From a bacterium YEK0313 (GTDB lineage Bacteria; Pseudomonadota; Alphaproteobacteria; Rhizobiales; Phreatobacteraceae), in the NCBI GenBank assembly GCA_000751295.2, contig CCMO02000002.1:1173968-1237967 (forward strand): a stretch of DNA of 64,000 bases, in the 5' to 3' direction. The notes beneath the pieces are model-generated. The model saw nothing but the letters and a program-made list of their open reading frames with translations. It did no database searches and had not been told where the DNA came from. Made by a program: the position numbers and the translations under genes. Of the stretch, positions 50,871 to 60,823 are shown in pieces. The first letter of the stretch is position 1, and each line of letters opens with the position of its first letter.

Positions 50871-52301
50871 ATGGCGGACTGCTGCGCCCCGACCCCGCAA
50901 CGCCGGGCGACATATGACCTTGCGGTCATTGGCGCCGGATCGGCCGGGTTCTCTGCGGCTATCACTGCAGCGGAGCTTGGTGCCAATGTCGCACTAATCG
51001 GACACGGCACGATTGGCGGCACCTGTGTCAACGTCGGCTGCGTGCCTTCGAAGACGTTGATCCGCGCCGCCGAGGCGTTGCATGGCGCTCGCGCTGTGCG
51101 TCGGTTTCCCGGCCTTGCCGGAGAGGCGGGCGTCGTCGACTGGGCCGGTCTCATCGCAGCCAAGGACGAGCTGGTCGCAACCCTGCGGCAGAAAAAATAC
51201 ATCGATCTTCTGCCGGAATATAACGGGGTTGCCTATCTGGAGGGTCGCGCGCGCCTGAACGGACAGGGCGTCATCGTGAACGGCGAGGCGGTCCCGGCCG
51301 GCAAGATCATCATTGCGACCGGCTCTTCGTCGTCGGTCCCTGATATTTCAGGCATTGCAGGCGTCTCCTACCTCACCAGCGCAACCGCGCTCGAGCTTCC
51401 CAGGCTTCCGCGTTCACTGCTGGTGATAGGCGGCGGCTATATCGGCTGCGAACTGGCACAGATGTTCGCCCGCGCCGGGACGACGGTGACGCTCGTCACC
51501 CGTCGCCGCCTGCTGCCGGACGCCGAGCCGGAGATATCCGAGGCTCTCACCGGCTATCTCCGCGACGAAGGCATCACAGTGCGGGCAGGCCTCTCCTATC
51601 GCAGGATCGAGCAGACGGACCGTGGTGTCGAGCTGACGGTTTCCATCGACGGGGCGGACGAGGCGATCACCGCTGAGCAAGTTCTTGTAACCACCGGCCG
51701 GTCTCCGAACACCGGTGGCCTTGGACTTGTTGAGGCAGGCATCAGGCTCGGCGACAACGGCGACATCGTCGTCGACGAGCGGATGCGCACGTCGAAGCCT
51801 GGTGTCTATGCGGCGGGCGATGTCACCGGCCGCGACCAGTTCGTTTATATGGCGGCCTATGGCGCCAAGCTCGCCGCGCAAAACGCGCTGAACGGCGACA
51901 GCCTTGTCTACGACAATGCCGCCATGCCCTGGGTGACGTTCACTGATCCGCAGGTCGCGGGTGTCGGGCTGACCGAAGAGACGGCCCGGGCCGCCGGCTT
52001 CGAGACCAAGACTTCGATCGTGTCCCTCGACCAGGTACCGCGGGCGTTGGCCGCCCGCGACACGCGCGGGCTGATCAAGCTGGTCGCCGACGCCAGGACC
52101 GACCGTCTGCTTGGCGGGCAAATCCTTGCGCCCGAAGGTGCTGACAGCATCCAGACGGTGGTGCTGGCCATCAAGAACGGCATGACGGCGAAAGCGCTGG
52201 GCGAGACGATCTTCCCGTATCTCACCACGGTCGAAGGGCTGAAACTCGCGGCGCAGGGCTTTGGTAAGGACGTTGCCAAGCTTTCGTGTTGCGCCGGATA
52301 G
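50871..52301 (+). CDS. merA: MerA, mercuric reductase (core form)
   Basis: Encodes 476 residues from MADCCAPTPQRRATYDLAVIGAGSAGF. FAD site GAGSAGFSAA, redox-active GGTCVNVGCVPSK, NADPH site VIGGGYIGCELAQ, and the C-terminal Cys pair in KLSCCAG that hands Hg(II) to the active site. The N-terminal NmerA HMA domain of larger MerA is absent, although a Cys pair (ADCC) is near the start. It reduces Hg(II) to volatile Hg(0) with NADPH. Begins one base after the merF stop. Confidence 0.95.
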   Translation: MADCCAPTPQRRATYDLAVIGAGSAGFSAAITAAELGANVALIGHGTIGGTCVNVGCVPSKTLIRAAEALHGARAVRRFPGLAGEAGVVDWAGLIAAKDELVATLRQKKYIDLLPEYNGVAYLEGRARLNGQGVIVNGEAVPAGKIIIATGSSSSVPDISGIAGVSYLTSATALELPRLPRSLLVIGGGYIGCELAQMFARAGTTVTLVTRRRLLPDAEPEISEALTGYLRDEGITVRAGLSYRRIEQTDRGVELTVSIDGADEAITAEQVLVTTGRSPNTGGLGLVEAGIRLGDNGDIVVDERMRTSKPGVYAAGDVTGRDQFVYMAAYGAKLAAQNALNGDSLVYDNAAMPWVTFTDPQVAGVGLTEETARAAGFETKTSIVSLDQVPRALAARDTRGLIKLVADARTDRLLGGQILAPEGADSIQTVVLAIKNGMTAKALGETIFPYLTTVEGLKLAAQGFGKDVAKLSCCAG

Positions 52302-52469
52302 GCGGCGATGGAGGTGCTCGCACTGTGAAGGCCTCTTCTGGTTGCCGGCGGTCACGATCACCTGTTGCGGCGGGCTCAGGCCCGCCGGTGTTGGGCGTCA
52401 TCAGCCTGGTCGGCATCGTCAGTTGGTTCTGAACGAGCGGATTCACCGCGACAGCAATGGGCTGGAGTA

Positions 52470-53825
52470 ATGAGCGAGAACAAAGAGTTCGATCTGATCG
52501 TGATCGGAGGTGGGACGGGTGGAAACGGCGTTGCTCGAATGGCGGCCAACGCGGGCTGGAATGTCGCCAGCATCGATAGCCTGCCGTTCGGCGGCACCTG
52601 CGCGTTGCGAGGTTGCGATCCCAAAAAGATGCTAATCGCCATCACCGAGGGGGTCGAGTGGGCCCACAACCTCGATGGCAAGGGGCTGGAGGCACAGACC
52701 TCGGTTGACTGGCCGGCCATGATCGCCTTCAAGCGCACCTTCACCGACGCGATGCCCGGCCGCATCGAAGGTGGGCTGGAAAAAGCCGGCATCACCGTGT
52801 TGCACGGCGAGGCGCGCTTTACCGGGCGCGACACAATCGAGGTGAATGGCGAGACCCTGTCGGCGCGGCACTTTCATATCGCCACCGGCGCCCGGCCGAT
52901 GACGCTGAACATCCCCGGTGAGGAATTGCTGGCAACCAGCACCGAATTCCTCGAACTGCCCGAACGGCCGGACAGGTTGGTGTTTGTCGGCGGCGGATTC
53001 ATCGCGATGGAATTCGCGCACATCTCGAAGCGCGCGGGCGCGCGCGAGGTGACGGTCCTGGAAATGATGGAGCGGCCGCTCATCAATTTCGATCCAGACC
53101 TTGTGGACATTCTCCGCGAAGCGACCGCGGAATTAGGAGTCGATCTGCGGACCCGGGCCAAGGTTCTGAAAATCGAGAAGAATGGGGCGGATTTTGCGGT
53201 TACCTACGTGACACCGAATGGGACCGAGACCGTCAAATGCGATTTGGTGGTCCATGCAACCGGCCGCGTGCCTGACATAGACCACCTCAATCTCGAAGCC
53301 GCGGGCGTCGAGTACAGCCACAAGGGCATCAAGGTCAGTTCCTTCATGCGCACGTCAAACCCCGTTATCTTCGCCGCGGGCGATTGTGCAGACAGCGGCC
53401 CGAACCTGACGCCTGTCTCGGCCTATGAGGGTCGGATCGCGGGCAAGAACCTGCTTGCCGGTAAAGACGAGCGCGAGTTGAGTTACCCCCCGATCCCAAG
53501 CGTGGTTTTTACCCTACCGCAATTGGCCTCTGTCGGGCTTTCCGAAGCTGCGGCGCGTGAAAAGGGAATGGATTTCGACACCCATTTCGAAAAAACCGAG
53601 GGCTGGTACTCGTCGCTGCGAGTCGGGGTCAGACACAGCGCCTATAAGGTTCTGGTCGAAAAGGAGAGAGGCAAGATCCTGGGAGCCCATCTGATTGGTC
53701 CGGGTGCCGAGGAACAGATCAACCTCTTCGCAATGGCGATGGCTGCAGGCCTCAGCGCGAACAGGATCAAGGGCATCATATTCGCGTATCCCAGCTTTGC
53801 ATCAGACATCAGTTCGATGGTCTAG
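52470..53825 (+). CDS. FAD-dependent disulfide oxidoreductase, glutathione-reductase-like
   Basis: Encodes 451 residues. FAD motif IGGGTGGNGVARMAA, disulfide loop GGTCALRGCDPKK, NAD(P) motif VFVGGGFIAMEFAH and ATGRVPDIDHLN. The C-terminal interface lacks the His-Pro-Thr-x2-Glu of glutathione reductase: it reads FAYPSFASDISSMV, with Tyr where the catalytic His would stand. So its acceptor is probably different. It lies 168 bases after merA in the same direction; a TAA of an unsupported small frame overlaps its ATG. May restore thiols oxidised or bound by mercury (inference). Confidence 0.85.
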   Translation: MSENKEFDLIVIGGGTGGNGVARMAANAGWNVASIDSLPFGGTCALRGCDPKKMLIAITEGVEWAHNLDGKGLEAQTSVDWPAMIAFKRTFTDAMPGRIEGGLEKAGITVLHGEARFTGRDTIEVNGETLSARHFHIATGARPMTLNIPGEELLATSTEFLELPERPDRLVFVGGGFIAMEFAHISKRAGAREVTVLEMMERPLINFDPDLVDILREATAELGVDLRTRAKVLKIEKNGADFAVTYVTPNGTETVKCDLVVHATGRVPDIDHLNLEAAGVEYSHKGIKVSSFMRTSNPVIFAAGDCADSGPNLTPVSAYEGRIAGKNLLAGKDERELSYPPIPSVVFTLPQLASVGLSEAAAREKGMDFDTHFEKTEGWYSSLRVGVRHSAYKVLVEKERGKILGAHLIGPGAEEQINLFAMAMAAGLSANRIKGIIFAYPSFASDISSMV

Positions 53826-53989
53826 CAAGCCCGGATAGAGGCGGACGGGAGCAGCCTCGGTTCGGCAGCAGTCGTGCGATGTTCGCGCGTGGTACGCATA
53901 GTTGAACGTAGCGCGATTTCCCCTTCGCCCGGCCGCAGCCGCCGCAGACCGAGCTTCCGATGTCAAAGAAGTAGATAGGTAGGCGGCGC

Positions 53990-54913
53990 TCACGCCCCGC
54001 CGAACCTCCAGACGGGAATGCCGAACTTCTTCGCCTTGTCGGCGAGGTTGTCCTGGATGCCGGTACCGGGGAAGACCATGACGCCGATCGGCAGCACCTC
54101 GAGCATTTGATCGTTGCGCTTGAAGGGCGCGGCGCGGCCGTGCTTCGTCCAATCGGGCGCGAAGCCGATCTGCGGCACGCGCCGGTGGTCGGCCCATCGC
54201 GAGGCGATCTTCTCGGCGCCCTTCGGCGACTTGCCGTGCATCAGCACCATGTCGGGATGCTTGGCGTGGACCTGGTCGAGCTTTGCCCAGATCAGTCGGT
54301 GATCGTTGAATTCGAGCCCGCCAGTGAAGGCGATCTTCGGACCCGACGGCAGGAGCACCTGCTGTTTGGCGCGCTTGCGGGCGGCAAGGAAGTCGCGGCT
54401 GTCGATCATCGCAGAGGTGAGATGGCGGTGGTTGACCTTCGACCCGTTGCGCGGGAGCCAGGGCTTGCCGGCGTGACGCTCATAGTGCTCGCCGGCCTGG
54501 TCGCGCATCAGCTCGAACGCATCCTGCCGCTCGACCAGCGTCCTGCCTTCCGCGATGAGCCGCTCGAGTTCGACCGATTTGACTTCGGTGCCATCCTGTT
54601 CCCGCTGGGACCGGCGCTGTGCCTGCTCGTTGTCGTCGAGGTCACGCGCGATCCGCTCAGCGGCGCGGTGGAAGACGTTCACGGTCGACCAGAGGAGATC
54701 GTCCAGATCGGGCTCGAGGCGGGTGTCGCCCAGAGTGGCGATCAGGGCGTCGAAGATGTCGGCGATGGCGCCGGCGACGATGTTGCCCTCGGGGAGCGGC
54801 CGCGGATCGGGTTCGTCTGCGAAGGGGCGGTAGCCGTAGAGCTGAAGCTCGGTCAGAACGTGGTCGGTCGGGGAAGAGGTGTGCTGCGGCTCATGGTCGT
54901 CATGCTCGCTCAT
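53990..54913 (-). CDS. DUF2493 (SLOG/YspA-related) protein
   Basis: Encodes 307 residues from MSEHDDHEPQHTSSP (GGAG upstream). The last 130 residues contain DUF2493: KIAFTGGLEFNDHRLIWAKLDQVHAKHPDMVLMHGKSPKGAEKIASRWADHRRVPQIGFAPDWTKHGRAAPFKRNDQML, a Rossmann-like SLOG fold that binds nucleotide derivatives. The N-terminal part is helical and acidic. It is widely carried by alphaproteobacterial conjugative elements next to the Toprim and strawberry-notch genes. Function not known. Confidence 0.87.
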   Translation of the reverse strand: MSEHDDHEPQHTSSPTDHVLTELQLYGYRPFADEPDPRPLPEGNIVAGAIADIFDALIATLGDTRLEPDLDDLLWSTVNVFHRAAERIARDLDDNEQAQRRSQREQDGTEVKSVELERLIAEGRTLVERQDAFELMRDQAGEHYERHAGKPWLPRNGSKVNHRHLTSAMIDSRDFLAARKRAKQQVLLPSGPKIAFTGGLEFNDHRLIWAKLDQVHAKHPDMVLMHGKSPKGAEKIASRWADHRRVPQIGFAPDWTKHGRAAPFKRNDQMLEVLPIGVMVFPGTGIQDNLADKAKKFGIPVWRFGGA

Positions 54914-55032
54914 GGGATGCTCCATCGGTTTGGACCGCGACCGTCGCGGCCTTCATGGCGACGAAGCCGTCGGGCGGGCCGGACTGGCACCCGGAGCGGC
55001 AGCGCAGGGCCGAAGCGCAGCGGAGGGCCGAA

Positions 55033-55095
55033 GGGGCCGACTATTTTGGTTCGCGATGGAAAGGCCCGAAGGGCCGCCGGAAAATAGTCGGCCCC
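55033..55095. repeat. Nested inverted repeat (15-bp arms around an inner hairpin)
   Basis: GGGGCCGACTATTTT (55033-55047) and its exact complement (55081-55095) flank 33 bases that themselves contain GGCCC-GAA-GGGCC (55063-55075). It lies between the Toprim gene stop (55218) and the DUF2493 gene start (54913), a 304-base gap with no gene. It may act as a terminator, an RNA-stabilising structure or a single-strand DNA structure. Confidence 0.75.
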
Positions 55096-55217
55096 AAGGT
55101 TGCCCGGCCGGACCGTTTGACGGCCGATCGCCCTCTCGAAGGCCGAGGCGCGGGCCTCTTGCGATCGTGAGCATCCGGCGACGCGGTCGACGACGGCCGC
55201 CCCGCATCCCATTCCGG

Positions 55218-56279
55218 CTACGCTGCCAGCTCCATGAAGCGGGCGACGTCCTGCGGCGCGATCTGGACGCGGATTCCCGCCCGCAGCGCATCGATGCCGA
55301 GCATCCGCAGATCCTCGTTGAAGTCCCCGAGCGCGGGCGACAGCACGATCGCCTCGATCCCGGCCTGTTCCGCCCGGTCGATCAATGCCGCCATCGCGCC
55401 GTCTCCTGCCGGATCGTCGTCGCGCGCGATGTAGAGCCGGCGCAGCACGTCCGGAAAGAGGATGGCTGAGAGATGGGCGGCCGAGAGCGCGGCCACCATC
55501 GGCACGGTCGGCAGAACGCATCTGAGCGACAGCATGGTCTCGATGCCTTCACCTGCCGCCATCACCGAGCCCGCCGCGCCGAGTCGCACAGCGTGACCGA
55601 GAAGATCGCCCATAGCCCGTCTCGGCGTGTCTATCGGCGCCTTTCCGAGTGTCGCCTCGCTGAAGCCGTCGGGGTTGAGCCAGGTCCGGTGTGCGCCGGT
55701 GAGCTTGCCGTCCAAGTCGGTGACGGCGGCGATCATCGCCGGCCACGTCTCGGTCGGCGAATGTTCGTCGGGCCGGTAGAAGCAGCGCGGATGGAAGCGC
55801 AGCGAGCCGGTTTCGTGCAAAGCCGTAATGCCGCGTTTGCGTAAATACGTCTCTGCGAGAGTGCGTGTCATCGGCTGCGACATGGCAAAGAGCCGCCGCG
55901 CGGCCTCCGGCGATCCGGTCGGTGCGTTCGGCTTGGGCGTCCGGCGATCGTCGGATTCCGGTTCGGGATGCGGCAGGCTGAGAAAGCGCCGAGCCTCATC
56001 GGCCACGTCCTTGAAGTCGAGGAGGCCGCACGCTTCGCGGATCACGTCGAGCAAGTCGCCATGCTCGCCGGTCGCCGCGTCGGTCCATTTGCCGGCCGCA
56101 CCCCTGCCGGTTTCCGGCCCCTTGAGACGCACGAACATCGAGCGGCCCGGCGTATTGCGCACGTCGCCGACCAGCCAGTAGCGGCCTTGCCGACAGCCGG
56201 CGGAAAGATAGTGCCGGCACACCGCCTCGGCCTGTCGGCCGAGACGCTGCGCCAGGTCGGAAGCGTCGGGAGGGGCCAT
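55218..56279 (-). CDS. Toprim-domain primase-like protein
   Basis: Encodes 353 residues from MAPPDASDLAQRLGRQAEAVCRHYLSAGCRQGRYWLVGD. An N-terminal zinc-free primase-like module, GKWTDAATGEHGDLLDVIREACG, is followed by a Toprim domain: VMAAGEGIETMLSLRCVLP with catalytic Glu, and IARDDDPAGDGAMAAL with the Asp motif. Phage P4-like alpha primases and RepC-type primases share this. It may synthesise primers on the transferred strand. Its ATG overlaps the stop of the next gene as TGATG. Confidence 0.87.
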   Translation of the reverse strand: MAPPDASDLAQRLGRQAEAVCRHYLSAGCRQGRYWLVGDVRNTPGRSMFVRLKGPETGRGAAGKWTDAATGEHGDLLDVIREACGLLDFKDVADEARRFLSLPHPEPESDDRRTPKPNAPTGSPEAARRLFAMSQPMTRTLAETYLRKRGITALHETGSLRFHPRCFYRPDEHSPTETWPAMIAAVTDLDGKLTGAHRTWLNPDGFSEATLGKAPIDTPRRAMGDLLGHAVRLGAAGSVMAAGEGIETMLSLRCVLPTVPMVAALSAAHLSAILFPDVLRRLYIARDDDPAGDGAMAALIDRAEQAGIEAIVLSPALGDFNEDLRMLGIDALRAGIRVQIAPQDVARFMELAA

Positions 56280-59200
56280 CACGCAGCCTCCCGTTCGGAG
56301 ACGCGCTCGACGGGATAGCGCTCCAGCACCTTGGCCAGCACGCCGGCGCCGTTCGTGTCGGTCGGCACGAACATGCGCAGCTTCCACGAGATGATCTCGT
56401 GAAACAGGCCATAGGCGCGCAGGCGGTCGCGCACGGTGTCGGTGAAACCCGACAGTTCGATGCGCTGGGCGCCCATGACGCGCACGCGGCGAAGCTGGAG
56501 CCCTTCCGCAAGGTCGAGGATGGTGCTGCCGTCCAGCAATGCCGCGAAGGCGTCGTTCGCCGTCAGCGTGCTGGCGCCGGTCGCGAGCGCGCCCGCGACC
56601 CAAGCGGGAGAGACGCGGCGGCCGATGATGCGTTCGCCCTCGTCGGTCTGGAGCCGATAGACCCGCGTCGACTCGTTCGGCAGCCGCTTCCAGATCGGCA
56701 GCAGGAGGCCGGCGACGATGTGGATCGACGAGTCGGAGAACTCCGGCACCTGCGCCACTTCGCGATTCCAGGCGGCGGCGAAGGCGTCGCGATCGGCTTC
56801 CTGCCAGTGGCTCTCCGCCATCATCTTCAGGGAAGCGTGATGATGCTCCATGGGCCGAAGCAATCGCACCCGGCGTTCGATCTCGCCGTCGTCGAGCATC
56901 GCGCTCGGCGCTGGGATCTGCACCGCAGGGCGACCCGAGCGCTCGTTGACGAGCAGGACCGCGCGAGGATCGGAGAGGTGGTCGAGCGCCTGGCCGAGGG
57001 CCAGCGGCCGGTTGCGCGCGCGCTGCGCGATGGTGAGCAGCCGCGTTTCGGCACCGGTTGCGGGATGGATGTATATGGTGCGCCGGTCGGCGACGACGAA
57101 GCTCTCCGCCTTCAGCGTCTCCAGTCCGATATCATAGGTCCCGCTGGTAATAGCGCCCTCGATCCTCGCATTGAGGAGCTGCTCGAAGGCCGTGAACAGC
57201 ACGCCCTGCAGGTCGATGGTGAGCGCCAGCAGCCGGTTGAGGAAGGTGGTGATCGGCGGCAGCTCGTCCTTCAGGCCGCCATCGTCCATTAGGGAAAGAC
57301 CCGTTGCGCTCTCGAATGTCTGGAGCGAGCAACCCTCGACCTTGCCGCGCGCGATCAGCATGTAGAGCTGTCGCAGCGCGTCGCGGGCGTAAGGGCTTTC
57401 CAGATTGTCCTCGGGCCGGAACAGACCCTGGCCGCCGGTCTGGCGCTGGCCGCGCGTGATCGCGCCCAGGGTGTCGAGCCGGCGGGCGATGGTGGAGAGA
57501 AAGCGCTTTTCGGCCTTCACATCGGTCGCGATCGGTCGGAACAGCGGCGGCTGCGCCTGGTTCGTCCGGTTGGTGCGGCCGAGACCCTGGATAGCGGCGT
57601 CGGCCTTCCAGCCGGGCTCCAGCAGATAGTGGACGCGCAGGCGCTGGTTCTTCGCCGACAGCTCCGCGTGATAGCTGCGCCCGGTGCCGCCGGCGTCGCT
57701 GAACACCAGGATGCGCTTCTGGTCGTCCATGAAGGCGGCGGCCTCGGCGAGATTGGCTGAGCCGGCGCGGTTCTCGACCATCAAGCGGTCGCGCTTGCGG
57801 ACAATGCGGCGCGAACGCCCGGTCACTTCGGCCACCATGTCGGTGCCGAAGCGCTGGATGATCTGGTCGAGCGAGCCGGGGACCGGTGGCAAGCTGGCAA
57901 GCTGCTCGATCAGCCGGTCGCGACGGGCGACCGCCTCGCGGCTCTCGACCGGCTGGCCGTCACGATAGACGGGCCGGGAGGAGAGATTGCCTTCAGAATC
58001 GGTGAAGGGCTCGTAGAGCTGCACCGGGAAGGAGTGCTGAAGGTATGACAGCACGTATTCGCGCGGCGTGATGTCGACGCGCACGTCGTTCCATTCCTCG
58101 GTCGGAATCTCGGCCAGTCGCCGCTCCATCAGCGCTTCGCCGGTCGAGACGATCTGCACGACGCAGGCGTGGCCCTCATCGAGGTCGCGCTCGATCGAGC
58201 GAATGAGCGTCGGCGTCTTCATCGACGTGAGCAGATGTCCGAAGAAGCGCTGCTTGGTGCTCTCGAAGGCCGAGCGCGCCGCCGACTTCGCTCGGGCGTT
58301 CAGCGTGCCGGTCTCGCCGGTGATGTTCGCGGCCTGCATCGCCGCGTCGAGATTGTTGTGAATGATCGAGAAGGCGCCGGCATAGGCGTCATAGATGCGC
58401 CGCTGCTCGTCGGTGAGCTGGTGCTCGACCAGCTCGTATTCGACGCCGTCATAGGAGAGCGACCGCGCCGTGTAGAGGCCAAGTGATCGGAGATCGCGGG
58501 CGAGCACCTCCATCGCCGCGACCCCGCCGGCCTCGATCGCCTCCACGAACTCCGCCCGCGTGGCGAACGGGAAATCCTCGCCGCCCCACAGGCCGAGCCG
58601 TTGGGCATAGGCGAGATTGTGGACGGTGGTGGCACCGGTCGCCGAGACATAGACGATACGCGCATCCGGCAGGGCGTGCTGGAGTCGGAGCCCCGCGCGG
58701 CCCTGCTGCGATGGGGCAACGTCGCCCCGCTCTCCCTTGCCGCCGGCGGCGTTCTGCATGGCGTGGCTTTCGTCGAAAATGATCACTCCGTCGAAGTCAG
58801 AGCCCAACCATTCGACGATCTGCCTGACGCGCGAAACCTTCTCGCCGCGCTCGTCGGACCGTAGCGTGGCATAGGTGGTGAATAGGACGCCTTCCTGAAG
58901 CGTGACGGGCTTGCCCTGCGGGAAGCGTGACAGCGGCGTCACGAGCAGGCGCTCCATGCCGAGCGCGGACCAGTCGCGCTGCGCGTCCTCGATCAGCTTG
59001 TCGGACTTGGAGATCCAGAGCGCCTTGCGGCGCCCGCGCAGCCAGTTGTCGAGGATGATGGCGGCCGACTGGCGGCCCTTGCCCGCGCCGGTGCCGTCGC
59101 CCAGCATGAAGCCGCGCCGGAAACGGACCGCGCCCTTCGCATCGTCGGGTGCTGCCGTGACGAGATCGAAGGTGTCATCGACCGTCCAGCAGCCTGCCAG

Positions 59201-60616
59201 ATAGTCGGAATGCGCCTCGCCAGCGTAGATCACGGTTTCGAGCTGGGCATCGGACAGGATGCCGTCGGTGACGAGGTTTTCCGGCAGACGCGGACGATAG
59301 CTGGGCTTGGGCGGCGCGACCGAGGCCATCGCCGCCGACTGCACAAGTTTGGTAAGATGCGTCTGGGAGCCGGGAATACGGATCGCCTGAAGTCCGTATT
59401 CCTCATAAATCGCGTCGGTCAGACGCGTGCTCTCGGCCGGCGCCCAGTCCACGGTCTCATAGGCGAGGTCCACACCCTCGGGCTCGGCGAGCGAGGCCTT
59501 CGCGGCCGGCGTCGAGGCGGCCCGAGCGAGATAGCCGCGCACGGTCTTCGGCACAGGAGCCGATGCGCCCGGAACGGCGATGGTGGCGGCTACGGTAGAG
59601 CGAGGCGGCACATGCTCGGCGATCCAGCCGATGAGCGTTACGACATCGGGGGCGATGCCCGGCGATGCGGGGAATGCAGCCGGATCTTCGGCCGGAGCCT
59701 TGTCGATGACGGTGAGCCGCGTTTCGATCGTCGTGCCGTGCTTGGCATAGACGGCGCCGTCGATCGCAGCGGTGAACACCACGCGGCCGCGCTCCTGCAG
59801 ACGGATAAAGGCGTCGCGCCAGGCCGGTGCATCCGGCGAGAAATTCGCGCCAGTGATCGCCACCAGACGCCCGCCCTCGGCGAGGCGGGCCAGCGCCGAG
59901 GCGACATGGCGCAAGGCGGCGTCGGCCATTCGGCCCGAGACGTTCGCCATGGCCGAGAACGGTGGGTTCATCAGCGCGACGCTCGGGATCGCCGCCGGAT
60001 CGAGATGATCGTCGATCTGGGCCGCATCGAAGCGCGTGACGGGCATAGCCGGAAAGAGGGAGGAGATGAGGCCGGCGCGGGTATCGGCCAACTCGTTGAG
60101 GATGAGCGTGCCGCCGGCAATCTCGGCCAGGATGGCGAGCAGGCCGGTGCCCGCCGAAGGCTCCAGCACGCGATCGGCCGGCGTGACGGCGGCGGCGGTC
60201 AATGCGGCGAGACCGAGCTGGATCGGCGTCGAGAATTGCTGGAAAGCCTCGCTCTCGACGGAGCGGCGTGTGTGGGTGGGAAGAAGATCCGCGATCTTCG
60301 CGAGCAGCGGCAGCGCGGCGGCCGGAGAACCGGCTTTGCGGAGAAGCGCCTTTCCGTATTTACGCAGGAACAGGACGGTCGCCGCCTCGCAGGCGTCATA
60401 AGCCGTCTTCCAGTCCCAGATGCCCGACGTGTCGGAAGCGCCGAAAGCGGCTTCCATGGCCGAGCGAAGGATTGCAGCGTCGATGCGCTGGCCGCGCTCG
60501 AGCTGCGGGAGGAGTTGGCGGGCCGCCGTGAGGGTGGCGGCGGCGGCGGTGTTGATAGGAGGGACGGACGACAGCGGCGCGGCCGGGGCGGTCGCGCGCG
60601 AGGAACGACTGTGCAT
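56279..60616 (-). CDS. Strawberry-notch-type helicase fused to a DNA methyltransferase domain
   Basis: Encodes 1445 residues from MHSRSSRATAPAAPLSSV. N-terminal methyltransferase: SAM site VLEPSAGTGLLAILAEIAGG (about 170) and the N6-adenine-type motif LMNPPFSAM (about 225). A superfamily-2 helicase follows: FMLGDGTGAGKGRQSAAI (Walker A), GVIIFDESHAMQN (DEAH-like) and VYVSATGATT. C-terminal strawberry-notch helicase half: RILVFSDAGGTGRSYHAEL and GLGRTNRTNQ. Known on large plasmids and ICEs; thought to help protect or remodel incoming DNA. RBS GAGG precedes ATG at a normal distance. Confidence 0.88.
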   Translation of the reverse strand: MHSRSSRATAPAAPLSSVPPINTAAAATLTAARQLLPQLERGQRIDAAILRSAMEAAFGASDTSGIWDWKTAYDACEAATVLFLRKYGKALLRKAGSPAAALPLLAKIADLLPTHTRRSVESEAFQQFSTPIQLGLAALTAAAVTPADRVLEPSAGTGLLAILAEIAGGTLILNELADTRAGLISSLFPAMPVTRFDAAQIDDHLDPAAIPSVALMNPPFSAMANVSGRMADAALRHVASALARLAEGGRLVAITGANFSPDAPAWRDAFIRLQERGRVVFTAAIDGAVYAKHGTTIETRLTVIDKAPAEDPAAFPASPGIAPDVVTLIGWIAEHVPPRSTVAATIAVPGASAPVPKTVRGYLARAASTPAAKASLAEPEGVDLAYETVDWAPAESTRLTDAIYEEYGLQAIRIPGSQTHLTKLVQSAAMASVAPPKPSYRPRLPENLVTDGILSDAQLETVIYAGEAHSDYLAGCWTVDDTFDLVTAAPDDAKGAVRFRRGFMLGDGTGAGKGRQSAAIILDNWLRGRRKALWISKSDKLIEDAQRDWSALGMERLLVTPLSRFPQGKPVTLQEGVLFTTYATLRSDERGEKVSRVRQIVEWLGSDFDGVIIFDESHAMQNAAGGKGERGDVAPSQQGRAGLRLQHALPDARIVYVSATGATTVHNLAYAQRLGLWGGEDFPFATRAEFVEAIEAGGVAAMEVLARDLRSLGLYTARSLSYDGVEYELVEHQLTDEQRRIYDAYAGAFSIIHNNLDAAMQAANITGETGTLNARAKSAARSAFESTKQRFFGHLLTSMKTPTLIRSIERDLDEGHACVVQIVSTGEALMERRLAEIPTEEWNDVRVDITPREYVLSYLQHSFPVQLYEPFTDSEGNLSSRPVYRDGQPVESREAVARRDRLIEQLASLPPVPGSLDQIIQRFGTDMVAEVTGRSRRIVRKRDRLMVENRAGSANLAEAAAFMDDQKRILVFSDAGGTGRSYHAELSAKNQRLRVHYLLEPGWKADAAIQGLGRTNRTNQAQPPLFRPIATDVKAEKRFLSTIARRLDTLGAITRGQRQTGGQGLFRPEDNLESPYARDALRQLYMLIARGKVEGCSLQTFESATGLSLMDDGGLKDELPPITTFLNRLLALTIDLQGVLFTAFEQLLNARIEGAITSGTYDIGLETLKAESFVVADRRTIYIHPATGAETRLLTIAQRARNRPLALGQALDHLSDPRAVLLVNERSGRPAVQIPAPSAMLDDGEIERRVRLLRPMEHHHASLKMMAESHWQEADRDAFAAAWNREVAQVPEFSDSSIHIVAGLLLPIWKRLPNESTRVYRLQTDEGERIIGRRVSPAWVAGALATGASTLTANDAFAALLDGSTILDLAEGLQLRRVRVMGAQRIELSGFTDTVRDRLRAYGLFHEIISWKLRMFVPTDTNGAGVLAKVLERYPVERVSEREAA

Positions 60617-60740
60617 GGGGAAGCCTCGAGGAGAGCGGGAACGGGACGAGCCTGCCGGCGCTCTCTCTCGACCGCGCGGGCTCAAACCCGTCCCGGCCCG
60701 TCTCTCCCTCTCAAGCCGGTCGGCCGTGGCCGACATGAAA

Positions 60741-60770
60741 CAAGCGCCCGGCCGTGAAGCGGGGCGCTTG
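60741..60770 (-). terminator. GC-rich hairpin between parB-like and strawberry-notch genes
   Basis: CAAGCGCCC (60741-60749) and GGGCGCTTG (60762-60770) are perfect 9-base arms with a 12-base loop. It lies 54 bases after the ParB-like stop. No T run is obvious; it may attenuate read-through into the downstream gene, which is 125 bases away. Confidence 0.5.
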
Positions 60771-60823
60771 TCTGAGTAAGGAGAGGGAAGCGGGACGGCC
60801 GAAGTCGCCCCCGCATCGCCCAA

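Noticed and set aside
52261..52470. Open frame of 69 codons between merA and the second reductase, possibly merE or merD
   Set aside because: It overlaps the end of merA, has no start-site support, and its residues lack the paired Cys and helices of MerE or the HTH of MerD.
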